A stretch of DNA of 64,000 nucleotides. Source: Harmothoe impar (lineage: Eukaryota; Annelida; Polychaeta; Phyllodocida; Polynoidae). Shown here piece after piece: positions 36,239 to 47,004 of this stretch. The position numbers and the translations under genes are program-made. Within the stretch, counting starts at the first letter, position 1. Each line of letters begins with the position of its first letter. The notes below the pieces were generated by a model that saw only the letters and a list, made by a program, of their open reading frames with translations, had not been told where the DNA came from and searched no databases. The stretch covers positions 36,355,570 through 36,419,569 of the forward strand of contig OX381705.1 of NCBI GenBank assembly GCA_947462335.1, read 5' to 3'.

Positions 36239-38233
36239 GTAGCACGTAAATGTGAGCCCTCCTGTCGAGGGGAATGTGCCGGTGGTGACGTCAATATACA
36301 AATTCAGGGAGCTGTCCAATCGCAATGGTTGTAACATCTGACTCTCCTTGTTAGGACGAATGCGATTGGGTCAGGGGTATCTAAACGGAAGTAGTTATCT
36401 GGCTGGAAGTCTTCACTGGTGCCGTCTGGCGGTTTCAGTCATGCGCCTGGACTCCTTTCCTCAATTAAAATGGTGTCTCCTTATAACCAAGAGGAGAATA
36501 ATGTCATTGGCGTGCAGAGTCGGCGGGGACCGTCGTATTGCACGTGTCTCTCGTTTGATCATGTCTAAATTGGAGTGAAGGCAAGGCGAAATTAGTTGTA
36601 GACAACCCGTGGGCTTCCCCGACAGAGAAGACTCACTGATTGAAAAACACAGAGCTGTCCCAGGACCACTAGACTCTGAATGCATTCCTGGAATCGGGCT
36701 CAGACACATGCTGGGGTGGTGCTTGACGTCGAACTTCACATAAGTCTGTACATGAGTAGCACCTCTATTTATAATGTACATATATATGCCTGCATTTGTT
36801 GCTTTATGTACGACAGCCAAAACGAGATTTTTCAGGGCACTACTTGGCCATGATAACAATGGGATGGCCCACCGTATATATGCCGAGTAGAACCTTTGGC
36901 CATGAGATCCTAAAAGTACAACTGCTCAAAGAACTGCATTTTTTCTTTTTATGTTTTTTTTTAAATTTCTGTTTTCTTTGAAGGTGATTGCAAAGGTCAT
37001 TAGAGAGGGGAAGAGATGATTTTAGGATGAACATGGGAAATTATTCATTATCATACATTGATTGGTGCTCGTTTTTATTTCAGTTTTTTTTATCCATGTA
37101 TATCATGTTCTCCCTGGCTACCCATCCCGTGACCGGAGTATCCAATACTGTTGTTGGAGTTTTCTAAATAGGAACCTCTTCCTGGTCCTCAACCCCCCAT
37201 CTAGCGGGGATACCAGTAACTGTTCGCCCTTCGGCAGCCCATAGGATATATCTGATATTCTACTATACTATTGTAGATGTCTTGAATGGGAAATGATAGT
37301 GGGTTCTCAGAGCTGTGTCTAGTGTCGTCCAGCAGACAGTGTTCACAGTAAACAACCCGGAAGCTCATCGTCTCTTATTATTATGTACATTATAATGTCC
37401 ATGTATATGCACGGACTGTGATCGATACAACAACAGTGTATATGACTATTTGTTTAAGCCTGACAAGGATTGTCTGCCTCTATACCTATACCTTCCCTCC
37501 TACCTGTCTACACAACTATACAGGAGTGCATCTAGGGCAGATCTAGCGGCCAAAGTCCTCTCAGCATGCTCGTGTCCATTCTTATTTCTTCCATAATTGC
37601 TGTATCCTTTTCTAATCACGTGTCATTCGTGTGTGCCAAACATATTCACCACAGTCTGAATGAGTTTTGTACATCCGCTCCACACACAGATTGAAGCCAG
37701 GTTGGCTAGAGATTATCATTGTCTTGAGTTTTTGTGGTTTCACCCATTGAAGCAATCTACTGTTATTATTAGCACTAATATGGCATTTACAATGATCATG
37801 CTTTCCGTGAAAGTTTGACTTATTTGCCATGAACTTCAACCATCGTTAAGTAGCCTGCCAAAGTCACGGGAGGGTAGCTATGAGTGAATAAGAAGGGGGA
37901 ACGTCCATTTATGTTTATTGGGGGTGAATTTAACATACAAAAGCAAATATACAGTAGAGATGACTTTTTTATACTTTAATACCATTTTATCTATTTTTTA
38001 CAGCCGTATGAATGAGTCCACATTATAAGAAGGGTGTGATAATCTTGTGACCGACTGTGTCAACAGTTTTATGCGTTTTCCGTTGTCTGCAAAGGTATTT
38101 TCACGTCCTTTACCCAGCAGGCCATTGGCTTTCAATGTCCGCCATCTTGATTTGGTCGTCCTGGTACGCCTCTATACCTTGACCCACGGTGATCTCTTCC
38201 TGTCTGCATGTCTGCACGGCCGGTGGGGAACCA

Positions 38234-38427
38234 TCAAGCTGCTCTCTCCCAAAGCCGATTTGTGATCGGCAATTACCGTGTTTCGGTCTGGAAATGTCAA
38301 TTATATTTATGGACATAATCGCCCTACACTCTCAAGGTAAACTATTTAGGCCAATTTTGAGGGGAACATAATTGTACACGATTTTAGACCGGTTAAAAGT
38401 CGGCTTTGGTGGAAGGTCCGCTTTAGG
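38234..38427. mobile_element. short copy of the TAAAGC...TTCCACCAA MITE family
   Basis: The right end reads, in reverse complement, CCTAAAGCGGACCTTCCACC. The left part AAAGCCGATTTGTGATCGGC matches the homologous stretch at 22715. It is shorter than the copy at 22694 and internally deleted. Confidence 0.5.
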
Positions 38428-41400
38428 AATCACGCAGACCCGATGAGCCGGAATTCTGTCCACAGAGCTCAATCAATGGAACAAGTGCTCTTAAGAAAGT
38501 TATGTCCATAGTAGGTTTTAAAACAGATGTCATTGAGTCATTAAAGATCGTGTCTCCGCTTGCTCTCGGGCTGGCGAGGCAATCATGTTAGACTTAGTTC
38601 TAGTATGTCTCACTGGGAATCTAGCATAGGGAAACCATCGTGTTTCGTCGCTGCACTTTGATATAGATGTAGTGGCAGTCCAGAAGTCTGGCACGTTCAT
38701 ATTCGCTGTGAATACGGAGAAAAATGAAAATGATGTTAAATATTTTTCAAAGATGACGTCTTAGTGATGTGAAGCTTGTATAAACAGTCTCAGGCCCATG
38801 CGTTTTTAACGGTATACTGTTAGCAGATTTGATATACTATGAATATAATTAAGTACGAGTTTGTGGTTGTACAGCAGAATTAACGTGTCCACCCATAAAG
38901 GGGACAGCATGGAGTAACTATTAACCAGCCATCGACATCAATACAACATGCAGGCAATTATACCAATGATGAAGACATATTGAAAAGCTTAAAAGGGTCA
39001 CTGTCGTCCTCTGAAACCGTGAACTGTCTTAATTTGGCTCGGCCTCTGCCTTTCTAACACATCAACTCAATGACAGCTATTTTCATCTGTAAAAGGGCTC
39101 GATGGCATTTGCTGAAAGCATTGATAAACTGAGTAACTTTTAACATGTTACCTCCTTTTTTAATGAGCCTACGTTTGCAAAATTTCATATTGGATTTGGG
39201 ATTAATGTGTTCCTGTCACTCTAGTAGGTAATGTAACACATAGTACTAAGTGCTCCTAGGTAGGTCAATATTAACGACATAAAACACCATAATATTGTAC
39301 TGCATCCAAACACCCTTCTCTTCATTCCGCCATATTGGAAGCATTTCTGTAACATGAAATTATGCAAAGACTCTCATGGTATATTTCATTGCGGGAGGAA
39401 TATCTGTGATCGAACCATATACAAGTCATATTCTCCGTAAGGGTGTCCCTGACCTGCGTTTTCTAGGTATCTATCGTTCTGCTTTCAGACCATTGTGATT
39501 TCAATCATACAAAGCTCTTTATCCTTTTGTCACATAGAACTCCTTCTCGGCAAGTGTGGATGAATGCAAACTTATATCTAAATATACGTAGACGTTTTTG
39601 AATTGGTATTTGACCATATTTGTGAGGGAAATTATTAGGTGTTCATACCAATTAGAGCGATAACTAATAATATATGGTATAACTGCATACAATAGAGTCA
39701 AATCACACACATGGCCTACCCGGTAGTTATATTGTATATTGAAATACAGGGAAAAGACAGTTGCCAAATTGGGGAGGTGGGGGGTCATCCGTAATTATTT
39801 ACTATGTGGATAGTTGCAAAGGCACAAACTATGGGGACATTACTGCCTCTCTTTGGTCCTCTCCGCCATATTGTTCCTACGCACCTCCTGCCCTAGCAAT
39901 ACCTTTAATTAAATATCTTATTTGTTACTAAACGGGGTGTTAAAGATTGTGTTACCCATGCGGGGCAAGTTCCATGCATTCCTCCGGCCATTCCCTTGCT
40001 ATTTAAGAGACATCGCTGAAACTGAAACCCAGTGCCAATAGTATGGTTTAGTACTGAATGAACAGGGAATCAATCTGATTCCCTTAGTGGGTGGTGTTAG
40101 CTTTAGCCTTAGACTGGATTGGTGGCTATAAAGTCAGTGTTTGTCATTCTTTAGGAGATAAGCACTGTAAAAGCAGACTTTGTCTATTCAACCTCATCTA
40201 TCGTCTCCTTGTGTTCGGGAGGCCCCCTAGATGTACTCATCACCCAAACCTCATCTCACATTGTACATAGTTTCAACAACAACAACAACAAAAACATTCT
40301 ACAACTGTTTGGCGTTGACCATTGCAAGCTTATTCATAACCTGACTATAGTCGGCAGTAACACTGTACATCCATTGCCTCGCTCACTACCAGCCAATCAT
40401 CGATGGCTATACAGTTCACCCATAGTCCGGAAAAGGAAGCTACCCTCTGATTGGCTGGTAGCTTTTGTATGACTGTACATGACATCCGATGCCCTTCTTG
40501 ATGTAGAACACAGACAGTTTCGCTCTTTAGCTATACACATGTATACACAAACACAGTAGGCTGATACTTTGTAAGCGTTTTGGATCAGCTGTTTTCAATG
40601 AATAAGTCTCACTCAGGTTCTTAGAGTCTCTATTCTATATGGCGACAATATATGAAGAGGAAAACGCTGATGGCTGTCCTACATTATAGCTTAGCCAACT
40701 GCATTGCTCAGGACTTAAAGCCATGTGCAGGCTGAACCGATATTTCCTTTCCAAATAAGGCACCTTTAGGACTCTATATGTGCCACCATTTTATTAACTC
40801 TCGACACATATTGTGTATCATTACATTCAGCAGATAACCATGGCAACACCTCAATGGGAGAGCCTCCCATTTCAAGGTATGTCACCAAATTAAGTGGATA
40901 GACATAAAAATAGATATCTCTTCCCCTGAGATAGAACGGTAGACCTACTCCAATCTATTGTTTCCGGAAATTGCCTTATCAAATTAGAGTAACTTATATT
41001 GAGACTTCTTTTTAAATGGTAGAAAGGAGTAAAATATATAAAATGAGTAAAACTGTCCTGCCCTGTTTCTTCCGTTGCAGAACTACTTAAGGGTCCATTG
41101 CCTTGCAATTCATGTCGGCTATGTTTAAAATTATGACTAATGGACGCAGCGGATGGTGGTTGATTTCAGGATTTTGCCCAAAACCAACTCTAAGGTCTCA
41201 GATTTTATTTGGTGATTGTACAATAATTCATTCCGTATATATGTCGATACTCCTGCACATCCTGAACTTCTAAATGCATCCCCAACTTCCCTTTGGTAAC
41301 ATACTTGGGCCTAGCCCTCAGAGATGCAATGTTCTGTAACAAAGTATAGATCTTCCAACTGTGTTTTACAAATACAAAAATGGAAAAATGCCATAGCAGA

Positions 41401-42802
41401 ATTCTCTGAATAACTTCCATAGGTCTAATCTGAAATGTCATAATTATTGGGCAATTTTGTACAAAGTGGTAAGGAGATTATTATGTGCCCAGTTGACAAA
41501 TCCTTCTGGTAATACTATCTATCATCATTATTAGTGTCGCCGCACAGAGCCGTGCATTAACACTCATGTTTCATGTTAACTACATGTAATATACATCAAT
41601 GTCAGACACGAGATTAGGTTCTGAGCGGTTATACATCAACCAGTCATGTCTTGATTCATTCCAAATAAATCATGACATTTTGTATGACGCTTGGAAGTGT
41701 GTTTCAATGTTATACCCATGAATGTGAAATGAAGATAAAATAAAAAATAATAAAAATGATTTGGAATGTTGTTTCTATGTTTCAGTTGTCTTGTTCTGAT
41801 TACATATGAAAATGTACACTGACAAGAAGGCAATGTGCAAATTGAAGTTTATTGCACAATAACTCCAGGGAGTGGTCTTCCATGTACCCCTCGTATTGCA
41901 ATCAGGGTTCACAGGAATTTCCTTGATTAGCACATGTCCCATAGACCTATAATAAGATGAAGGGATGAGATTGATGGGATAAGAACAGATTTTGAGCTTG
42001 TGTGAATTAGCACTTACGATGGTACATTATACCAATGTCACCGTTGATATTGCCAACCTGAAACTGTATTTACCGGTAGTTTTTAGGTTAGTAATCTTCA
42101 CACAGTGTAGCCCAATTTATCCCAGATTGTTACACCTCAATGGTAGGGGGATTTGGGGTAAAAATCCGCTCTTTGCTTAACAAACTTCTAACTATTCGTT
42201 GTTCTTGTGCTTCACTATTGATAGGTTCTTTCCACATAATTCCCAGTAATTGGTATTTCCGCCTGACCTTAATACACACATCCTTCTTATGTCATTTCTT
42301 GAACTTGTTCGACTTCAACAATTTGTTACTGAAGTCTTTTTTTATCTGGCTAATATGGCTGGTATTCAGGTACCTATCCAACTTGACTCCTTAATACATA
42401 ACAATAATATCATTACTATTGCATGGAGTCAGTGATCCCGTGGGTTTCTCAGCGCAATTTTAGGGACTAAAGCTAGATCATTATTTATTGGCATATGTCT
42501 AAGGAACTCAAATCTCTTTATCAGACATCTGGGTGGCATAGCTTAGCTTCAGAATCGTTTTACATCAAAAACATTTATTTACCAGTAGTCAAAATGAATA
42601 GAAGACACAAGCGCATCCCCCACATAATAGACATTGCTGTACATTGCCCCTAAAAGGCTTATACACTTGTTTCATCAGCCATGTCCCACTAGGGGGAGCC
42701 CCTGTAGAGCAGCTGGTTACAGGGGCTAACTCCTAACCCTGCCCCTGGGCCCCATAGGTTTGAAGACCACATCCGGAGGTTTTTGACTGGTTGTTTCGCT
42801 AT

Positions 42803-42976
42803 AATGATAAACTGGACGAGGTGTTTTATAGATTGGCTTTTTATCCTGTGAATCACATGTTAAACAGATACACACATGTAGATGACCAACACAAATGGTA
42901 GTACAACTTTTACCTTAGAATATATGAATATACATGTATGACACTATGAGTGCGTTTAGTCAGTGTTTTTGGAGTG
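42803..42976 (-). repeat. split direct repeat B2 of the YR retrotransposon
   Basis: 174 bases identical to B1 at 43198-43371. It marks the 3' end of the element; a 54-base spacer separates it from A2. Confidence 0.92.
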
Positions 42977-43030
42977 TAATACAAGTCCATGCTTTTATAA
43001 AGCGAAGTACCTTTTCAAGGCGTGGGTGGG

Positions 43031-43197
43031 CGGGATCAAATTCCCAACAGTTCTTGTCGAGCAGCAGAAAATAAGGAACGCTGCGTGTGACGTCACAAGA
43101 TGAGGGAGCGTCTCACAGGGGGCGGTAGTGTATGATTGCCGCCACTGAGTTGACCTAGTCCCGACCATTACTCGCCAATTCTATGAATTAGCTGTCC
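43031..43197 (-). repeat. split direct repeat A2 of the YR retrotransposon
   Basis: 167 bases nearly identical to A1 at 48163-48334. It sits between B1 and B2, as expected for the internal copy that templates circularisation. Confidence 0.92.
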
Positions 43198-43371
43198 AAT
43201 GATAAACTGGACGAGGTGTTTTATAGATTGGCTTTTTATCCTGTGAATCACATGTTAAACAGATACACACATGTAGATGACCAACACAAATGGTAGTACA
43301 ACTTTTACCTTAGAATATATGAATATACATGTATGACACTATGAGTGCGTTTAGTCAGTGTTTTTGGAGTG
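43198..43371 (-). repeat. split direct repeat B1 of the YR retrotransposon
   Basis: 174 bases identical to 42803-42976. It abuts A2 directly. The last codons and stop of the recombinase ORF (43351) lie inside it. Confidence 0.92.
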
Positions 43372-44457
43372 GGCAAATAATGTAGCCATCTTTGTTGCTA
43401 CCGTACGTGACACTGACGTTGGTATGTAGGCTTTTAAACCTGAATCAGACTTCCATGTACCCTGATGTGCAATTTGAGAGTTTTCACAACCCGCCAGCTG
43501 GGCTGCCTGAGCCCCACCCCTTCTGAGGGAGTGAGAGCGTATGTTGAGGGCGTATGGGCAGCCAGCTAGAGATAGTGCGGTCTGCATGACAGCAACTAGT
43601 TGTGTGGGTGTGAGAGGGGAGCCATCATGGAGAGTGAATGCAGGAGCATTGGGGGGAGCCGGGTACTGAGCCACATATGCCTCCCAGGCAGAGGCTGGAC
43701 ATACTGAGCTACCGGGTATTCTCGGCAGTTGGAGCACCGTAGGCGCCATGCCCGGTAGGATAGTTTTTGAGGACTTTATGACAACTATTAGGCCTGTTGG
43801 GGTCGAGGTGACATCCGACCTAGTTAGAGTATGAGGACCTGTCCACATCAGTGCAGATGGTGAGAGCAGGTTGGAAGATCTAAGAAATGCAAAGAATCCA
43901 ATAGTCACCGCTGCCTTTACCGGTAGGCCTAGTGGAGACCTTTGGAGGTAGTCACATATTATTATAAGGTCAGTAGGTGTAAGTGGTGGCGCTGGATTTG
44001 GAAGGGTGGGTACCAGTCTGAATGCACCTTTAGCCACAGTTTTAGCCTCCAGGGACTGTAGAGCTGTGGGATCCCCGCCATGTTCTCTAATCCAGATAGA
44101 GGCGCCAGACGTGTAGCACTTACGAGACACTTTACTTTTTAGGGTGTTCGCCAGATACTGTTGAAACATGCAGGCATCTAGGATGGAGGGGGATAAGATG
44201 TCCACCCCATAGTAGACTGCATAGGTGAGGTAAGTCGTAGCATGTGTGAGTCTATTGTGGAGGGTTGAGTGGGAGACTGCTGCATTGTATGAAGCCACAG
44301 CCTGAGCACCAAGCTGATTCTCTGTAGGGAGAAGAGGAACATACAATGTAGAACATTCATATTGACAAGAAGAAGGGGTGTGGGAGAGCTGGCTCCTTTT
44401 TGATGAGTCCACGCATGCGTACTTGCGCATCAGCGTAGGCCTTCTTTTGTGGTTCAT
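43351..44457 (-). CDS. tyrosine recombinase of the Ngaro-type element
   Basis: A 368-residue tyrosine recombinase, the enzyme that would integrate the circular DNA copy in place of a DDE integrase. The N-terminal SAM-like DNA-binding part is about residues 45-160. The catalytic domain shows R193 (FAFLRSSNL), K231 (SSKT), H309-x-x-R312 (SHSLRRGGA), W335 at the His/Trp position (GTWKSD), and the nucleophile Y344 (LKAYIP). The full R-K-HxxR-W-Y set is present, so the protein looks active. The stop codon lies inside repeat B1. It is preceded by and overlaps the RNase H frame. Confidence 0.92.
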   Translation of the reverse strand: MNHKRRPTLMRKYACVDSSKRSQLSHTPSSCQYECSTLYVPLLPTENQLGAQAVASYNAAVSHSTLHNRLTHATTYLTYAVYYGVDILSPSILDACMFQQYLANTLKSKVSRKCYTSGASIWIREHGGDPTALQSLEAKTVAKGAFRLVPTLPNPAPPLTPTDLIIICDYLQRSPLGLPVKAAVTIGFFAFLRSSNLLSPSALMWTGPHTLTRSDVTSTPTGLIVVIKSSKTILPGMAPTVLQLPRIPGSSVCPASAWEAYVAQYPAPPNAPAFTLHDGSPLTPTQLVAVMQTALSLAGCPYALNIRSHSLRRGGAQAAQLAGCENSQIAHQGTWKSDSGLKAYIPTSVSRTVATKMATLFAHSKNTD

Positions 44458-45121
44458 GATAGCGGCTCAGAGCATCCGCCAGGGGGATGAGGGCCCCAGG
44501 TTTGTGACGGATCTCCACTGTGTGGTCGCTTATGGCTGCCTCCAGCCATAACTGTCTGGAGCAGGCCGCCAGGGCTGGATCCTTGGTGCTTCCAGATCGA
44601 AGGGCCAGCGCAGAACCCATGTTGTCAGTGTACACTATGATCTTCATTCCAGCTGAGCATTCAGGCTTCAGAGTCCTATATGCCGTCACAATGTTGACTG
44701 CCTCGAGCTGGGTAATATTTGTGTAGCGCTTACAGTGTGGTGCACTGTATGGGAGGGTATAGTACTCCTTTTCAGTATTTCCTCCGCCCGCCAGGAGGGA
44801 CGAGTCACACTCAACCTTAAACTCTTTGTGGTCAGGGAGTAGGAGGTGGACACCGTTGGAGAGTTCAGAGTACTTGAGAAACCACTTGACATCGGCTCTG
44901 AATGAAACCGAGAGCTCTATGGCGCCTGTGTCAGGGGCTGTGCGAAGGGTATCCAAGATGCGACATATAAAGCGTCTAGCGTGGAGCACACACTTTGAGA
45001 TGTGTACCAACCTCCCCGTGAGGGATTGGATTTCTTTCTTAGTGGCCTTCTTCTTGGACAGCCACTGTTCGCAGTCAGTGAGGATGTCTCTGAGCTTGGT
45101 GTCTGGGACTGAGAGGATCAT
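44357..45121 (-). CDS. RNase H part of pol, Ngaro-type element
   Basis: A 254-residue stretch from an internal Met; the open frame itself extends upstream to about 45275, directly after the RT stop. It carries the end of the RT thumb, then an RNase H domain that degrades the RNA of RNA-DNA hybrids. The catalytic acids appear as D106 (FKVECDSS), E140 (ITQLEAVN), D166 (VYTDNMGS) and D215 (PLADALSR). It lacks its own convincing start and must be expressed with the RT. Its end overlaps the beginning of the recombinase ORF by about 100 bases. Confidence 0.85.
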   Translation of the reverse strand: MILSVPDTKLRDILTDCEQWLSKKKATKKEIQSLTGRLVHISKCVLHARRFICRILDTLRTAPDTGAIELSVSFRADVKWFLKYSELSNGVHLLLPDHKEFKVECDSSLLAGGGNTEKEYYTLPYSAPHCKRYTNITQLEAVNIVTAYRTLKPECSAGMKIIVYTDNMGSALALRSGSTKDPALAACSRQLWLEAAISDHTVEIRHKPGALIPLADALSRYHEPQKKAYADAQVRMRGLIKKEPALPHPFFLSI

Positions 45122-45264
45122 CAGGCTGGTGTCAATATAAAACCCCAGCCACTCAAGAGCTACCGTGGGGGGTTGACACTTGTTGGGTGCCAGCTTGATT
45201 CCCAGTTTGTCCGCCAGCGTGAGGAATGCCTGGTATGCCTCCAGGGCGCCTTGCAGTGTAGGTT

Positions 45265-47004
45265 CTACCCCACAAAGTCATCTAGAAATACCAGAGTCCA
45301 GTATCCACGGGTCCTCATGATGTAGCTGACTGCAGCTGTTGTTCTCTGACAGGCCATACTACTGAGGCGGCACCCAAAGGAGGGGCAGATGTCGACATAG
45401 ATACTACCAGCTACTTTAAAGCCCAGCAGGGGGGTGTCACCAATGTCACATCTCAGCTGGCGGTAGGCACGGGCCATGTCCGCCTTCCAGGCATAGCAGC
45501 CAGATCCGAGCATCCTAACCCTGACCGCCAGGTCTTCAACGGAAGGGAGAGTATAGGGGCGGTGGCATCCCTCGAAGCAGTTCTTTGTAATGCCTGAGTT
45601 AACACTCTCGCCCTCTGGGTGGGATAGATCTAGGATTACACGCCTATCAGTGGACCCCCTCTTTGGTTGTGTAAGTATAGGAGCTACATGGGTCCAGGGC
45701 TGGAAGGGGAGGTCCGTGAATGGGCCCAGGAGAGCACCATGGGCCAGTTCAGTGTCAACAAAGCTTTGAAGTTGGGCCTCATACTGTTGGGCAGAGGCAT
45801 GGTTCGACGTGGCTGGTGTAGGAGGGCCAGGGGCGGTATACCCAACCGGCCATCCATATCTTAAGAAATCACAGACTTCCTTGTCATCATAGTCTCTGAG
45901 TTCATATTCCCACTGAGGTAGGTTGAGACCTGACGGTAGGGTGACCTTGGCTACGAACCTATTTGGTAGGCCAGTATTTGTCACCGCCGTATATGCAGCT
46001 GCTTGCTCTGGGAACCTTTCCCATTGTGCCTTGTTGATAGTTGGCCAGAACTTAGCTCTTATTGGTGCATACTGTGCCGGGGTCAGACCCGTTAGGGCTG
46101 GTCTAAACTCATCAGCTACACTAAGATCAGACCCATCCACATCTGCATGTATGAGCAGATCTTGGTTATAGTCACATGGGATATGGCACTGGAAGGGAGG
46201 TAGTGTATCTTCCAGCACAGCAGGCATAATATCCGGGCCAGCAGGGCCAGGTTTTCCAGACTGAGTGTTGTGCTCCTGTTTGGTGACCGAGCCATGGGCC
46301 AGGTCGAGGAGGCGTTGTGAGCAGTTCTTTACCTGTGTTGGTTTAGTGGTGCAGGCCTTGTTGTGGTCACTAGGCCGGGCCGACACTCTATCACCATTTG
46401 TTTTTGCTGCACATGCTTTATTTCCGGGTCTTTCTTGTAGGCCAGGAGCATGTGGGACGAAGGGCGGGGCCATTGGGTCCAGACTGCATGGCAATCGAGA
46501 CTCAGGCTTCAAGCATACAGGCATGGGGGTAGTCGAGGGGCGAAAGATATGATCATTGTCACCAGGGGTAATTCCGGGTTCACATATTGTCACACAAAGC
46601 GAGCTAGTATCCTGGCCGGTCCTGTCCGGCCTGGGACCGAAAGAACTGACCGCCATGAGAGTGCTGTGCTCTATTATTTCTACAGTCCCATTTTGGGTGG
46701 AAGAAAATGGAGCTAAGATGCTTCCTGCAATGCTTACAGTGATGTCCCTGCTGTGTACCACCTTCCATATGGCCGTCTTGCTTCTGACACCCACCACCTG
46801 CCTTGTTGTACGCAGGGCAGGGCACATCAGTGCGTCCTGCAGCGGGGCGGGCAGGACGCCTAGGCCTATCCTGCTGGTGTGTAGGCTGGGCACTGGAGGA
46901 AGCTCTGGGCTGAGCCTGGGAGGCAGACACCGGGACCTGGTGTAGCTTACCAGCCGCAAACTGGGCACCCTGAATGCGCAGATCATGAATAGGACCATCA
47001 TCAA
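45265..47004 (-). CDS. reverse transcriptase ORF of the Ngaro-type element
   Basis: A 579-codon open frame whose last third is an RT domain. The first ~133 codons overlap gag and probably are not translated in this frame. RT motifs include LPFQPWTHVAPILTQPKRG and RRVILDLSHPEGESVNSGI (fingers), CYAWKADMARAYRQLRCD (with the first catalytic Asp) and FLDD at 573-576, the YXDD-type box. The frame stops three residues after FLDD. The reading frame of the thumb and RNase H continues without a gap in another frame starting beside this stop. Either one base has been gained or lost in the TGTGGGGTAG stretch or translation shifts here. The domain order RT-RH-YR is that of YR retroelements. Confidence 0.85.
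   Translation of the reverse strand: MMMVLFMICAFRVPSLRLVSYTRSRCLPPRLSPELPPVPSLHTSRIGLGVLPAPLQDALMCPALRTTRQVVGVRSKTAIWKVVHSRDITVSIAGSILAPFSSTQNGTVEIIEHSTLMAVSSFGPRPDRTGQDTSSLCVTICEPGITPGDNDHIFRPSTTPMPVCLKPESRLPCSLDPMAPPFVPHAPGLQERPGNKACAAKTNGDRVSARPSDHNKACTTKPTQVKNCSQRLLDLAHGSVTKQEHNTQSGKPGPAGPDIMPAVLEDTLPPFQCHIPCDYNQDLLIHADVDGSDLSVADEFRPALTGLTPAQYAPIRAKFWPTINKAQWERFPEQAAAYTAVTNTGLPNRFVAKVTLPSGLNLPQWEYELRDYDDKEVCDFLRYGWPVGYTAPGPPTPATSNHASAQQYEAQLQSFVDTELAHGALLGPFTDLPFQPWTHVAPILTQPKRGSTDRRVILDLSHPEGESVNSGITKNCFEGCHRPYTLPSVEDLAVRVRMLGSGCYAWKADMARAYRQLRCDIGDTPLLGFKVAGSIYVDICPSFGCRLSSMACQRTTAAVSYIMRTRGYWTLVFLDDFVG

Larger units (their letters stand above)
32373..42757. other. 3' flank of Kv2 and intergenic sequence
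   Basis: It contains a possible poly(A) signal, two candidate 3' exons, a CA microsatellite, a fold-back repeat (35214-35452) and a MITE (38234-38427). I see no other gene on either strand. The remainder is AT-rich and without long motif-bearing ORFs. Confidence 0.5.
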
